DNA of 64,000 nt from Aquincola tertiaricarbonis. Its GTDB lineage: Bacteria; Pseudomonadota; Gammaproteobacteria; Burkholderiales; Burkholderiaceae_C. Position 1 is the stretch's first letter; each line of letters opens with the position of its first letter. The notes beneath the pieces are model-generated. The model searched no databases. It was not told where the DNA came from and was given only the letters and a program-made list of their open reading frames with translations. A program made the translations under genes and the position numbers. The stretch covers positions 558,001 to 622,000 of the forward strand of contig NZ_CP097636.1 in assembly GCF_023573145.1 (NCBI RefSeq), written 5' to 3'. Of the stretch, positions 1-9,305 are shown piece after piece.

Positions 1-986
1 GCCATCTGGTCGCCGGCCTTGATGGTCAGGAAGACGTTGAGGCCACGGGTGTAGGCGTCGTTGCCGTACTGGTTGTAGACCAGCTGGCGGGCGGCCTCGG
101 CCGCGAACTCGGCATGCACCGGCACCTCGGACGGTGCGCGGTAGCGCATCGGCTGCGCGGCGGCCTGCTTGGCCTGCTCGGCGGTGATGAAGCCGTTGTC
201 GAGCATGCGCTCGATGATGTACTGCTGGCGCGTGGTGGCCCGCTTGGGGTTGACGATGGGGTTGTAGGCCGACGGCGCCTTGGGCAGGCCGGCCAGCATC
301 GCGGCTTCGGCCACCGTCACCTCGCGCAGCGGCTTGCCGAAGTAGATCTCGCTGGCCGCGGCAAAGCCGTAGGCGCGCTGGCCCAGGTAGATCTGGTTCA
401 TGTACAGCTCCAGGATCTGGTCCTTGCTGAGCTGCCGCTCGATCTTCAGCGCCAGCAGGATCTCGTAGATCTTGCGGGTGAAGGTCTTCTCGGTGGACAG
501 GTAGAAGTTGCGCGCCACCTGCATGGTGATGGTGGAAGCGCCCTGGCTCTTGGCCTCGTTGAACTGCGCCAGGCCCGCACGCAACACGCCCAGGTAGTCG
601 ACGCCACCGTGCTGGTAGAAGCGCGCGTCTTCGATCGACAGCACCGCGTCCTTCATCACCTTGGGCATCTCGCCGATCGGCACGAAGTTGCGGCGCTCTT
701 CGCCGTACTCGCCCAGCAGCACGTTGTCGCTGGAATAGATGCGCATCGGCAGCTTGGGCCGGTAGTCGGTCAGGCCGCTGATCTCGGGCAGGTTGGGGTA
801 GGCCACCGCCAGCGCGATGGCCAGCAGCACGGCGATGGCGATGCCGCCGGCCGCCACGATGCCGAACAGCCAGGCCGCGATGCTGCCGAGCGAAGACGCC
901 CAGCTGGCGCCGGCCGGGGCCGGGGAAGGGGAGGAACGGGGAGCGCGAGGCGCTGGCGGCGGCGTCTTGCCGTCGGTCTTGGGCAT
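1..986 (-). CDS. mrcA: Penicillin-binding protein 1A, N-terminal part (runs off the window)
   Basis: Bifunctional inner-membrane peptidoglycan synthase (glycosyltransferase plus transpeptidase). Only about 328 N-terminal residues are visible. After a Pro/Ala-rich cytoplasmic tail there is one membrane segment (about residues 35-60). The glycosyltransferase family 51 domain follows, with the catalytic-Glu motif SIEDARFYQHGG near residue 120 and QGASTITMQVARNFYL downstream. The transpeptidase domain lies beyond the window edge. The ATG at 986 starts MPKTDGKTPP, about 29 bases downstream of a perfect TATAAT. The gene is divergent from the pilM operon, an arrangement common in beta- and gammaproteobacteria. 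The family assignment is secure; the choice of 1A rather than another class A PBP rests on this position. Confidence 0.95.
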   Translation of the reverse strand, partial: MPKTDGKTPPPAPRAPRSSPSPAPAGASWASSLGSIAAWLFGIVAAGGIAIAVLLAIALAVAYPNLPEISGLTDYRPKLPMRIYSSDNVLLGEYGEERRNFVPIGEMPKVMKDAVLSIEDARFYQHGGVDYLGVLRAGLAQFNEAKSQGASTITMQVARNFYLSTEKTFTRKIYEILLALKIERQLSKDQILELYMNQIYLGQRAYGFAAASEIYFGKPLREVTVAEAAMLAGLPKAPSAYNPIVNPKRATTRQQYIIERMLDNGFITAEQAKQAAAQPMRYRAPSEVPVHAEFAAEAARQLVYNQYGNDAYTRGLNVFLTIKAGDQM

Positions 987-1014
987 GAAGGATTCCGAGG
1001 GCGGGAACGCCCGA

Positions 1015-1020
1015 ATTATA
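1015..1020 (-). promoter_or_regulatory. Candidate -10 box of mrcA
   Basis: Reads TATAAT on the minus strand, a perfect sigma-70 -10 hexamer, 29 bases upstream of the mrcA ATG. I see no good -35 match at 16-18 bp spacing, so the promoter call rests on the -10 box and its position. Confidence 0.45.
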
Positions 1021-1254
1021 GAAAGTCGGGGTGGGGCGGCCGGTGTCGTCCGGTGAGGCTTGGGCGCCCTTTGTAAAGACCCATGGTCCTGGGGTTTACG
1101 AGGGGCCTTGACCGTGTCCTGTTACCAACGGAGCTGGGTCCGTTTTACGGCGCTTTTCCGATCTTGCACAAAGGCTTTACTGCTAGCATTGAAGTAACTT
1201 CTTAACAATCGCTGAAGTGTGCGGTGCGCAAGCGCGGCACGTGGGAGAACCCCG

Positions 1255-2334
1255 GTGAGCTTTCTGGACGCGCTGCTGGGCCGCAAGCACCCGCCAACGA
1301 TCGGCCTCGACATCAGTTCGTCCAGCGTCAAGTTGGTGGAGCTCGGCCTCAACAAGGCCGGCGACTATGTGCTTGAACGTTTTGCGTCCGAGCCCTTTGA
1401 AAAGGGCTGGATCACCGACGGCCAGATCGAGAAATTCGACGAAGTGGCCGACGCCGTGCGCCGCGTGGTGGCCAAGAGCGGCAGCCGCACCAAGCAGGTG
1501 GTGATGGCCATGCCGCAGTCGGCCGTGATCACCAAGAAGATCATGCTGCCGGCCGGCCTGCGCGAGGAAGAACTCGAGCTGCAGGTCGAGTCCGAGGCCA
1601 ACCAGTACATCCCGTTCTCGCTGGACGAGGTCAGCCTCGACTTCTGCGTGATCGGCCCCAGCCCCACCTCGATGGGCGACGTGGAGGTGCTGATCGCCGC
1701 TTCCCGCAAGGACCGGGTGCAGGACCGCCAGGGCCTGGCCGAGGCGGCGGGCCTGAAGCCGGTGGTGCTGGACATCGAATCGCATGCCTCGCGGCTGGCG
1801 ATGAGCCGTGTCATCCATGCGCTGCCCAACGAGGGCAAGGACGCACTGGTGGCGCTGTTCGAGATCGGCGCCGACGTCACCAGCCTCAAGGTGCTGCGCG
1901 ACGAAGAGATGCTCTACGACCGCGACCAGGCCTTCGGCGGCTCGCAGCTGACACAGCTGATCTCTCGCCAGTACGGTTTCTCGTTCGAGGAGGCGGAGCA
2001 GAAGAAGCTCTCGGGCGACCTGCCCGAGGACTATGAGTCCACCATCCTCAACACCTTCGTCGACAGCCTGTCGCAGGAGATCGGCCGGGCGCTGCAGTAC
2101 TTCTTCACCAGCACGCCGCACCACAAGGTGCATTACGTGATGCTGGCCGGCGGCACGGCCACGCTGCCGGGCCTGAAGGAGCGGGTGACCGACCTCACCG
2201 GCTTTGCGTCGATGGTGGTCAACCCGTTCGACCAGATGAAGCTCGGGTCCGCGGTGCGCGAGGCCAAGGTGCGTCGCGAGGCGCCGTCGTACCTCACGGC
2301 CTGCGGGCTGGCGATGCGGAGATTCACGCAGTGA
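1255..2334 (+). CDS. pilM: Type IV pilus inner-membrane assembly protein PilM
   Basis: Cytoplasmic actin-like (FtsA/MreB fold) protein that binds the PilN tail and ATP and helps build the type IV pilus alignment complex. The phosphate-1 loop IGLDISSSSVKLVEL is at the N-terminus, and the glycine-rich MLAGGTATLPGL motif of this fold is near the C-terminus. The length, 359 residues, is normal. I chose the GTG at 1255 because GGGAGA lies 7 bases upstream and the protein then begins MSFLDALLGRK, as in homologues; an in-frame ATG at 1219 gives an unlikely extension. It is the first gene of pilMNOPQ, and its stop overlaps the pilN start. Confidence 0.95.
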   Translation: MSFLDALLGRKHPPTIGLDISSSSVKLVELGLNKAGDYVLERFASEPFEKGWITDGQIEKFDEVADAVRRVVAKSGSRTKQVVMAMPQSAVITKKIMLPAGLREEELELQVESEANQYIPFSLDEVSLDFCVIGPSPTSMGDVEVLIAASRKDRVQDRQGLAEAAGLKPVVLDIESHASRLAMSRVIHALPNEGKDALVALFEIGADVTSLKVLRDEEMLYDRDQAFGGSQLTQLISRQYGFSFEEAEQKKLSGDLPEDYESTILNTFVDSLSQEIGRALQYFFTSTPHHKVHYVMLAGGTATLPGLKERVTDLTGFASMVVNPFDQMKLGSAVREAKVRREAPSYLTACGLAMRRFTQ

Positions 2335-2942
2335 TCCTGATCAACCTGCTTCCTCACCGGGAAGCGCGGCGCAAGCGCCGCAAGGCGGCCTTCTTCGCCG
2401 GCCTGGGCGCGGCCGCGATGGGCGGCCTGCTGCTGGTGGTGCTGTGGTACCTGGGCCTGCAGCACCTGAAGGCGGTGCAGGACGGCCGCAACGCACAGCT
2501 GCAGCGCGAGATCTCCTTGCTGGAGGGCCAGATCAAGGACATCGCCAACCTGCGTGGCGAGATCGAGAGCCTGAAGGCCCGCCAGAAGGCGGTGGAAGAC
2601 CTGCAGACCGACCGCAACGTGCCGGTGCACCTGCTCAACGAGCTGACGCGGCAGACGCCGGAAGGCGTCTACCTCACCTCCATCAAGCAGACCGATGGCG
2701 TGGTGGCGGTGACCGGCATCGCGCAGACCAACGAGCGGGTGTCCGAGCTGCTGCGCAACGCGCTCTACAACTCCGAGTGGCTGGAGCGGCCCGAGCTGGT
2801 CGAGATCAAGGCCGCCACCGTGCGCGCCGACAACCGCGAGCAGCGCCGGCTGTTCGACTTCTCGATGCGCGTGTCCATCAAGCGGCCGGCGGCGCCGGCG
2901 GGCGCGGCCAGCGCGGCTTCGGCGCCGCGTGCGGCTTCGTGA
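2331..2942 (+). CDS. pilN: Type IV pilus assembly protein PilN
   Basis: Bitopic inner-membrane protein linking cytoplasmic PilM to periplasmic PilO. It starts MILINLLPHREARRKRRK; the INLLPHRE tail is the conserved PilM-binding motif. One membrane helix follows (about residues 22-43), then a coiled coil and a ferredoxin-like periplasmic domain. The Ala/Pro-rich C-terminus is probably disordered. The GTG start at 2331 overlaps the pilM stop codon, which implies translational coupling. Length 203 residues. Confidence 0.94.
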   Translation: MILINLLPHREARRKRRKAAFFAGLGAAAMGGLLLVVLWYLGLQHLKAVQDGRNAQLQREISLLEGQIKDIANLRGEIESLKARQKAVEDLQTDRNVPVHLLNELTRQTPEGVYLTSIKQTDGVVAVTGIAQTNERVSELLRNALYNSEWLERPELVEIKAATVRADNREQRRLFDFSMRVSIKRPAAPAGAASAASAPRAAS

Positions 2943-2952
2943 GGGAGCGGCC

Positions 2953-3651
2953 ATGGCAACTTCTTCCAAGCGCATGAGCTTCGACATCAACGAGTCCTTC
3001 GAACGGGCGGCGGCGCAGTTCCGCGGCCTGGACATGAAGGAGCCTGGCCAGTGGCCACTGCTGCCGCGCCTGGCCGCCTGGGCCCTGGTGGCGCTGGTGG
3101 TGGTGGCGCTGGGCTGGGTGCTGCTTCTGTCCGAGCAGTCTGACCTGCTGCAGGCCGAGCGCGACCGCGAGCCGGCGCTCAAGGCCGACTACCGCGCCAA
3201 GCTGGGCCAGGCCATCAACCTCAGCGAGCTGCGCAAGCAGAAGCTGCAGGTCGAGGAATACGTGGTGCAGCTGGAAAAGCAGCTGCCCGGCAAGGCCGAG
3301 ATGGACGCGCTGCTGTCCGACATCAACCAGGCGGGCCTCGGCCGCGGCCTGCAGTTCGAGCTGTTCCGCCCCGGCCAGGTGGTGGTCAAGGACTACTACG
3401 CCGAGCTGCCGATCGCCATCCGCGTCAGCGGCCGGTACCACGACATGGGCGCCTTCGCGGCCGACGTGGCCAACCTGTCGCGCATCGTCACGCTGCACGA
3501 CCTGGCCATCAGCACGCCGCAGCGCGAGGCCAACGGCACGCTGGCGATGGAAGCCACCGCGCGCACCTACCGTTACCTGGACCCGGCCGAGATCGAAGAG
3601 CAGCGCAAGGCACGCGCCGCCGCCAAGGCCGCCGCAGGAGCCAAGCGATGA
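2953..3651 (+). CDS. pilO: Type IV pilus assembly protein PilO
   Basis: Inner-membrane partner of PilN; the heterodimer forms the periplasmic alignment complex with PilP. The cytoplasmic N-terminus is followed by one membrane helix (about residues 38-58), a coiled coil (about 65-110) and a PilO ferredoxin-like domain. The ATG at 2953 has GAGGGAG about 5 bases upstream; an earlier in-frame ATG at 2929 lies inside pilN and lacks a comparable site. The C-terminal residues are Ala/Lys-rich. Length 232 residues. Its end overlaps pilP by 4 bases. Confidence 0.94.
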   Translation: MATSSKRMSFDINESFERAAAQFRGLDMKEPGQWPLLPRLAAWALVALVVVALGWVLLLSEQSDLLQAERDREPALKADYRAKLGQAINLSELRKQKLQVEEYVVQLEKQLPGKAEMDALLSDINQAGLGRGLQFELFRPGQVVVKDYYAELPIAIRVSGRYHDMGAFAADVANLSRIVTLHDLAISTPQREANGTLAMEATARTYRYLDPAEIEEQRKARAAAKAAAGAKR

Positions 3652-4184
3652 GCCGCCGCCACCCGGCCCCGCTGCTGCCCGTGATCGCCCTGCTCGCGTT
3701 GACCGGCTGCGGCGCCGACGACACCGAGCTGAGTGCCTGGATGCAGCAGCAGAAGAACGAGGTGCGCCCCAGCGTGCAGCCGCTGCAGGCGCCCAAGCGC
3801 TTCAACCCGCAGGCCTACACCGGCGCTGACGGCGTGGAGCCCTTCAGCAGCCAGAAGCTGACCGTGGCGCTGAAGCAGGAGGCGCGGCAACCGAGCAGCC
3901 TGTTGGCCGCCGAGCTGAACCGCCGCAAGGAACCGCTGGAAGCCTTTCCGCTGGACAGCATGACGATGGTGGGCAGCGTCAGCCGCCAGGGCGCGCCGTA
4001 CGCGCTGCTGCGGGTGGACAACCTGCTCTACCAGGTCAAGGCGGGCGACTACCTCGGCCAGAACTACGGCCGCATCACCCGCATCACCGAGACCGAGGTG
4101 GCGCTGCGCGAGATCGTGCAGGACGCCGCCGGCGAATGGATTGAACGCAGCACCAGCCTGCAACTGCAGGAGGGCAAGCGATGA
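3648..4184 (+). CDS. pilP: Type IV pilus lipoprotein PilP
   Basis: Inner-membrane lipoprotein that connects PilNO to the outer-membrane secretin PilQ. The signal peptide ends in a lipobox LLALTGCGADD. A flexible linker follows, then the PilP beta-sandwich (about residues 95-178) with the GAPYALLRVDNLLYQVKAGDY stretch typical of the family. Length 178 residues, as expected. The start overlaps pilO and the stop overlaps pilQ (ATGA), so it is fully embedded in the operon. Confidence 0.94.
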   Translation: MSRRHPAPLLPVIALLALTGCGADDTELSAWMQQQKNEVRPSVQPLQAPKRFNPQAYTGADGVEPFSSQKLTVALKQEARQPSSLLAAELNRRKEPLEAFPLDSMTMVGSVSRQGAPYALLRVDNLLYQVKAGDYLGQNYGRITRITETEVALREIVQDAAGEWIERSTSLQLQEGKR

Positions 4185-6427
4185 AGAACGAGCAGGAGAA
4201 GCGCACTATGACCCGTTGGAAAGCCTGGGGCACGGCCCTCGTGCTGGCCGTGGGCGTCCCCGTCGCCGCGTGGGCGCAGGGGGTGATCCAGTCGATCACC
4301 AGCACCCAGCAGGCCGGCAGCGAAGTGGTGCGCATCGAGATGAGCGAGCCGCTGGCCGCGGTGCCCGCGGGCTTCGTGGTGCAGGCGCCGCCGCGCATCG
4401 CCATCGACCTGCCCGGCGTCGGCAGCGCGCTGCCGCGCTCGGTGGTGGAGCTGAACCAGGGCAACCTGCGCTCGGTCAACGTGGCGCGTGGCGGTGACCG
4501 CACGCGCCTGGTGCTCAACCTCAAGCAGGCTGCCACCTACCGCGCGCAGCTGGAAGGCAAGGCGCTGCTGATCGTGGTGGACAGCGGCGGCCCGGCCGAG
4601 GTGGCCCAGGCGGCACCGGCAACCCAGGGCGCCACCGCGGCCCCCGCCGCTCAGCAGGCGGCGGCGCCGGTGCACTTCGCGCCCAGCCAGAACGCCGATC
4701 CGCTGTCGCTGCGCGACATCGACTTCCGCCGCGGCCAGGACGGCGCCGGCCGCGTCGTGGTGGAGCTGCCCAACAGCCAGGTGGGCGTGGACATCCGCCA
4801 GCAGGGCCAGCAGCTGATCGTGGAGTTCCTGCGCTCGACGCTGCCCGACCGGCTGCGCCGCCGCCTGGACGTGGCCGACTTCGGCACGCCGGTGGGCGCC
4901 ATCAGCACCGTGCAGTCGGGCGACCGCGTGCGCATGACCATCGAGCCGCGCGGCGCCTGGGAGCACAGCGCCTACCAGAGCGACAACCAGTTCGTGGTGG
5001 AAGTGCGGCCGATGGTGATCGACCCCAACAAGCTGGTGCAGGGCCCCGGCTACTCGGGCGAGAAGCTGTCGCTCAACTTCCAGAACATCGAGGTGCGGGC
5101 GCTGCTGCAGGTCATCGCCGACTTCACCAACTTCAACGTGGTGACCAGCGACACCGTGACCGGCACCGTCACGCTGCGGCTGAAGGACGTGCCCTGGGAC
5201 CAGGCGCTGGACATCATCATGCAGGCCAAGGGCCTGGGCCTGCGCAAGAACGGCAACGTGCTGTGGATCGCGCCCAAGGATGAGCTGTCGGCCAAGGAGC
5301 AGGTGGAGCTGGAGGCGCGCAAGAAGATCGCCGACCTGGAGCCGGTGCGCACGCAGTCGTTCCAGCTCAACTACACCAAGGCCGAGGAAGTGGCCAAGGG
5401 CCTGACCGGCCAGAACACCAACACCCAGGGCGGTGGCGCGGGCGGCAATGCGGTCAACACCCGCATCTTGTCGCCGCGCGGCAGCGTGATCTTCGAGACC
5501 CGCACGAACCAGCTCTTCGTCTCCGACATCCCGAGCAAGCTGGAAGAGGTGCAGGCCATCATCGCCAAGATCGACATCCCGGTGCGCCAGGTGCTCATCG
5601 AGGCCCGCATCGTGGAGGCCGACGACACCTTCGGCCGTGCGCTGGGCGTCAAGCTGGGCGGCTCCGACCTGCGCGGTGTGCAGGGTGGCGTTCCGGGCTG
5701 GAGCGTGGGCGGCGGCAATTACGTGACCGTGGGCGGCGGCTACAACGCCGTCAACGGCCAGACCGGCCAGAGCCCGAGCACCGACGTCAACGCGCTCAAC
5801 ACCGACACCGGCCGCTACAACAACCAGTTCATCAACCTGCCGGCCAACGTCACCAACCTGGGCGGGTCGCAGGCGGCCACCTTCGCGCTGTCGCTGTTCA
5901 GCGCCTCGGCCAACCGGTTCCTGAACCTGGAGCTGTCGGCCCTGGAAGCCGACGGCAAGGGCAAGATCGTCTCCAGCCCGCGGGTGGTGACGGCCGACCA
6001 GATCAAGGCCGTGATCGAGCAGGGTGAAGAGATCCCGTACCAGGTGGCCACCTCCAGCGGCGCCACCTCCATCCAGTTCAAGAAGGCGAGCCTGAAGCTG
6101 GAAGTGATCCCGCAGATCACGCCCGAAGGCAACGTCATCCTGACGGTGGACGTGGCCAAGGACAGCCGCGGCGCGGCCACCACGGCCGGGCCGGCCATCA
6201 ACACCAAGCACGTGAACACGCAGGTGCTGGTGGAGAACGGCGGCACCGTGGTGCTGGGCGGCATCTTCACCCAGGAAGAGCGCAACGACGTCAACAAGGT
6301 GCCGTTGCTGGGCGACATCCCGGTGGTGGGCAACCTGTTCAAGAACACCGTGCGGTCGAGCAACAAGACCGAACTGCTGGTGTTCATCACGCCCAAGGTG
6401 GTGACCGACCGCGTCACCGCGCGGTAA
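4181..6427 (+). CDS. pilQ: Type IV pilus secretin PilQ
   Basis: Outer-membrane secretin through which the pilus passes, also used for DNA uptake in competent species. A signal peptide ends near AWAQG. Two peptidoglycan-binding AMIN domains follow (about residues 35-120 and 165-260), then secretin N0/N1 domains (about 290-490) and the C-terminal secretin beta-barrel domain (about 510-745). A Gly/Asn-rich insert near residues 505-560 lies at the start of the secretin domain. Two starts are plausible: ATG 4181 with AGGAGGG 6 bases upstream, overlapping pilP, and ATG 4208 (MTRWKAWG) with AGGAG 9 bases upstream. The second gives the more conventional signal peptide. Confidence 0.95.
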   Translation: MKNEQEKRTMTRWKAWGTALVLAVGVPVAAWAQGVIQSITSTQQAGSEVVRIEMSEPLAAVPAGFVVQAPPRIAIDLPGVGSALPRSVVELNQGNLRSVNVARGGDRTRLVLNLKQAATYRAQLEGKALLIVVDSGGPAEVAQAAPATQGATAAPAAQQAAAPVHFAPSQNADPLSLRDIDFRRGQDGAGRVVVELPNSQVGVDIRQQGQQLIVEFLRSTLPDRLRRRLDVADFGTPVGAISTVQSGDRVRMTIEPRGAWEHSAYQSDNQFVVEVRPMVIDPNKLVQGPGYSGEKLSLNFQNIEVRALLQVIADFTNFNVVTSDTVTGTVTLRLKDVPWDQALDIIMQAKGLGLRKNGNVLWIAPKDELSAKEQVELEARKKIADLEPVRTQSFQLNYTKAEEVAKGLTGQNTNTQGGGAGGNAVNTRILSPRGSVIFETRTNQLFVSDIPSKLEEVQAIIAKIDIPVRQVLIEARIVEADDTFGRALGVKLGGSDLRGVQGGVPGWSVGGGNYVTVGGGYNAVNGQTGQSPSTDVNALNTDTGRYNNQFINLPANVTNLGGSQAATFALSLFSASANRFLNLELSALEADGKGKIVSSPRVVTADQIKAVIEQGEEIPYQVATSSGATSIQFKKASLKLEVIPQITPEGNVILTVDVAKDSRGAATTAGPAINTKHVNTQVLVENGGTVVLGGIFTQEERNDVNKVPLLGDIPVVGNLFKNTVRSSNKTELLVFITPKVVTDRVTAR

Positions 6428-6463
6428 GGCCGCCTGGGCAAGCAAGCTGAGCGAGAAGGCAAG

Positions 6464-8713
6464 ATGATCCGAACATTCAAGACGTGGCTGTCCGTCGCGG
6501 CACTGTCGCTGGTGGCAGCCTGCGGTGGGGGCGGGGGCAGCTCGGGCGATCCGGTGCTGGGTGGCGGTGGCAGCAGCAGCGGCGGCACCACCACGGCTTC
6601 CGACCTGGTGGTGGCGCTGTCGGCCGATTCGCTGGCCAACGACGGCACCTCCACGCTGAACGTCACCGTGACCGCGCTGGACGGCAACCGCAACGCACTG
6701 CCCGGTGTGGCGGTCGCCCTGTCGGCCGATGCCAATGCGGTGGTCACGCTGACCACCACCACCTCGTCCAGCGACGCAACGGCCAGCAAGTCTGTCACCA
6801 ACAGCTCGGGCGTGATCACCGCCACCGTGGGCGCCGGCACCGACCGCGCCCTGCGTACCGTGACGCTGACTGCCAAGTCGGGCAGCGTGACCAAGACCGC
6901 CACGTTCGCGGTGGTGTCCAGCCCCAGCGCGGCCGCGCCGGCCACGATCGAGGTGCTGTCCTCTTCCACCACGCTGGGCACCGGCGGTGACGAAGTCACG
7001 CTGACAGCCTTCGTGAAGGATGCGAACAACAACGCAATGCCCTCGACGGCGATCTCCTTCACCACCTCCACCGGCACGCTGAGTTCGGTCAGCGCCACCA
7101 CCAACACCTCCGGCTCTGCCAGTGCCAAGCTCACGGCCGGCCAGGACCGCAGCAACCGGACGGCCACCGTCACGGTGGCTTCGGGCGCGGTGCAAACCAC
7201 CTACACGCTGCCGATCGTCGGCAGCCGCCTCACCTTCTCGGGCAACACCACGCTCACGCAGGGCAATGTGGCCGACCTGTCGGTGTCGGCCGTCGATTCC
7301 AAGGGCAACGCGCTGGCGGGTGTCCCGATCACCGTGTCCAGCTCGCTGGGCAATTCCTTCGGTTCCACCACGCTGACCACCGACAGCAACGGCCAGGCGA
7401 CGGTGCGCTACACCGCCACCAACGCCGGCAACGACACGGTGCGGTTCACCGGCGCCGGCACCTCGGTGGCGCCGGTGATGGTGATCAGCAGTGAAGACTT
7501 CGTGTTCCTTGCGCCCACCGCGCTGCCACGCGTCGGCGCCGTCTATCCGCTGGAGGTGCGCTATCGCCGCGGCGGTGTGGCCCAGGCCAACGTGGCGGTG
7601 CGCTTCGCGGCCACGGTGGGCACGCTCAGCGCCAGCCAGACGGTGACCGACAGCTCCGGCATCGCCCGGGTGAACCTCACCTCCAATTTCGCAGCGCCTT
7701 CCACCGTCAGCGCCACCGCGCTGGATGGCAGCGGCAATACGCTGGCCCTGGCCACCACCACGGCCACCTTCGTGGCCACCACGCCGCGCGACCTGGTGCT
7801 GCAGGTCTCGCCCTCTGCGCTGGCGCCCAATACGGCCGGTGGCACCGACAGTCAGACTACTGTCGTGGCGCGCGTCACCGACGCCTCGGGCAACCCGGTG
7901 TCCGGTGTGACGGTGAACTTCAGCCAGGAGCTCGATCCGAGTGGCGGCCGCCTGAGCCAGGCGTCGTCCACCACCGACGGCAACGGCGAGGCCACCAACA
8001 AGTACATCGCGGGCGCAGCCACCACCGCCAACAACGGCGTGCGCCTGCGCGCCACGGTGGCCACCAACAGCGCGGTGACCAACACCGTGTCGCTGACGGT
8101 CAACCAGTCGGCGCTGTTCATTGTGCTGGGCACCGGCAACACCATCACCAATGCCGACGTCGACACCTACCAGAAGACCTGGACCGCCTACGTGACCGAT
8201 GCCAACGGCATCCGCGTCAGCGGCGTGACGCTGACGGCCAAGGCCATTCCCACCCAGTACGGCAAGGGCGTGATGGGCTATGACGAGACCGCCCAGCGCT
8301 GGCGCTATGTCACCACCAGCGTCAACAGTTCGGGCACGACGGTCAGCACCTACAGCGACGTGATCCCGCTGCTGTGCCCGAACGAGGACGGCAACGAGAA
8401 CGGTCGGCTGGACGAGACCGATACCAATGGCGATGGCCAGCTGACCCCGGGCAACGTGGTGGCGCTTACCAGCCCGACGGTGGTCACCGATGGCGAAGGC
8501 AAGGCGACGATCACCCTGCGTTATGCGGAGATGTATGCTCCCTGGATCGTGTTGAAGCTCACCGCCACCGGCATCGTGTCCGGCACCGAATCGTCCAGCT
8601 ACCGGGTGTTCCCGCTCGACCGCCTGGCGGACGACTTTTCCGACAAGGCGATCACCCCCGCCGGTGCGGTCAGCCCCTTCGGCTCCACCTTGAGCTGCAC
8701 CAGCCCCAACTGA
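6464..8713 (+). CDS. Multi-domain Ig-like (Big_1-type) lipoprotein, function unknown
   Basis: The signal peptide ends in a lipobox, LSLVAAC, with Cys20 followed by a Gly/Ser-rich linker, so it is probably a lipid-anchored envelope or surface protein. The rest is roughly six beta-rich repeats of the bacterial Ig-like type, each with a D.NGNA..GV core and a TD..G.A edge (about residues 46-150, 160-255, 256-345, 346-440, 441-550, 551-730). An Asp/Asn-rich stretch at about residues 640-662 (NEDGNENGRLDETDTNGDGQ) resembles a calcium-binding EF-hand or dockerin loop. Such repeats occur in invasin/intimin-like adhesins, but no autotransporter barrel is present. It lies 36 bases after pilQ and 2 bases before aroK, so it is part of the pilus-shikimate operon. 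A role in adhesion or in supporting the pilus secretin is inference. Confidence 0.8.
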   Translation: MIRTFKTWLSVAALSLVAACGGGGGSSGDPVLGGGGSSSGGTTTASDLVVALSADSLANDGTSTLNVTVTALDGNRNALPGVAVALSADANAVVTLTTTTSSSDATASKSVTNSSGVITATVGAGTDRALRTVTLTAKSGSVTKTATFAVVSSPSAAAPATIEVLSSSTTLGTGGDEVTLTAFVKDANNNAMPSTAISFTTSTGTLSSVSATTNTSGSASAKLTAGQDRSNRTATVTVASGAVQTTYTLPIVGSRLTFSGNTTLTQGNVADLSVSAVDSKGNALAGVPITVSSSLGNSFGSTTLTTDSNGQATVRYTATNAGNDTVRFTGAGTSVAPVMVISSEDFVFLAPTALPRVGAVYPLEVRYRRGGVAQANVAVRFAATVGTLSASQTVTDSSGIARVNLTSNFAAPSTVSATALDGSGNTLALATTTATFVATTPRDLVLQVSPSALAPNTAGGTDSQTTVVARVTDASGNPVSGVTVNFSQELDPSGGRLSQASSTTDGNGEATNKYIAGAATTANNGVRLRATVATNSAVTNTVSLTVNQSALFIVLGTGNTITNADVDTYQKTWTAYVTDANGIRVSGVTLTAKAIPTQYGKGVMGYDETAQRWRYVTTSVNSSGTTVSTYSDVIPLLCPNEDGNENGRLDETDTNGDGQLTPGNVVALTSPTVVTDGEGKATITLRYAEMYAPWIVLKLTATGIVSGTESSSYRVFPLDRLADDFSDKAITPAGAVSPFGSTLSCTSPN

Positions 8714-8715
8714 CC

Positions 8716-9273
8716 GTGCTCGTTTCCCTCGTCGGCATGCCCGGCGGTGGCAAGTCCACCGTCGGCCGCCAGCTCGCCCGGCAGCTCGCCGTGCCGTTCG
8801 TCGACACCGACCATGTGATCGAAGAACGCATCGGCGGCTCCATCCGCGACTACTTCGCCCAGCACGGCGAGGTGGCGTTCCGCGACCTGGAGGCGCAGGT
8901 GATCGACGAGCTGACGCACGACGGCACCGGTGTGCTGGCCACCGGTGGCGGCGCGGTGCTGCGCGAAGCCAACCGCCATGCGCTGCATGATCGCAGCACC
9001 GTGGTGTACCTGCGCTCTTCGGCCGAAGAGGTGTATCGGCGTCTGCGGCACGACACGCAGCGGCCTTTGCTGCAGGTGCCCGATCCGCTGCGCAAGCTGC
9101 GCGACTTGCACCGTGAGCGCGATCCGCTCTACCGGCGCACGGCCCACTTCGTCATCGAGACGGGGCGCCCCTCGGTGCCCGCGCTGGTGGGCATGGTGCT
9201 GATGCAGCTGGAGCTGGCGGGCCTGGTCGACGCCTCGGTCGTCCCTTCCCCCGTCGACCGCGTGCTCCGCTGA
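8716..9273 (+). CDS. aroK: Shikimate kinase
   Basis: Phosphorylates shikimate with ATP (fifth step of the shikimate pathway to aromatic amino acids). The Walker A motif GMPGGGKST is at the N-terminus. The shikimate-binding [11 protein letters not shown] and the glycine-rich [10 protein letters not shown] motif follow, then the lid arginines in RPLL. The likely start is the GTG at 8716, giving [13 protein letters not shown] and 185 residues, the usual length. It lies 2 bases after the lipoprotein stop and is followed by aroB, the common aroKB pair downstream of pilQ. Confidence 0.95.
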   Translation: MLVSLVGMPGGGKSTVGRQLARQLAVPFVDTDHVIEERIGGSIRDYFAQHGEVAFRDLEAQVIDELTHDGTGVLATGGGAVLREANRHALHDRSTVVYLRSSAEEVYRRLRHDTQRPLLQVPDPLRKLRDLHRERDPLYRRTAHFVIETGRPSVPALVGMVLMQLELAGLVDASVVPSPVDRVLR

Positions 9274-9305
9274 AGTCTTCAGGGCACGCCCGTAAACTCG
9301 GGCGC

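Noticed and set aside
1164..1189. pilM promoter with TTGCAC and TAGCAT
   Set aside because: The spacing is only 14 bases, too short for sigma-70, and no sigma-54 GG-N10-GC site was found. Left unassigned.
5680..5860. Gly/Asn-rich stretch in pilQ as a repeat or insertion element
   Set aside because: It stays in frame in a surface-exposed part of the secretin where length variation is common; no repeat unit is visible.
4064..7195. 1043-codon minus-strand frame opposite pilQ
   Set aside because: Antisense shadow of pilQ and the lipoprotein gene; composition typical of complement frames in high-GC DNA.
8374..8715. Long N-terminal extension of aroK
   Set aside because: The open frame overlaps the lipoprotein gene and its translation is an Arg-rich shadow. 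Family length and the Walker A position support the GTG at 8716.
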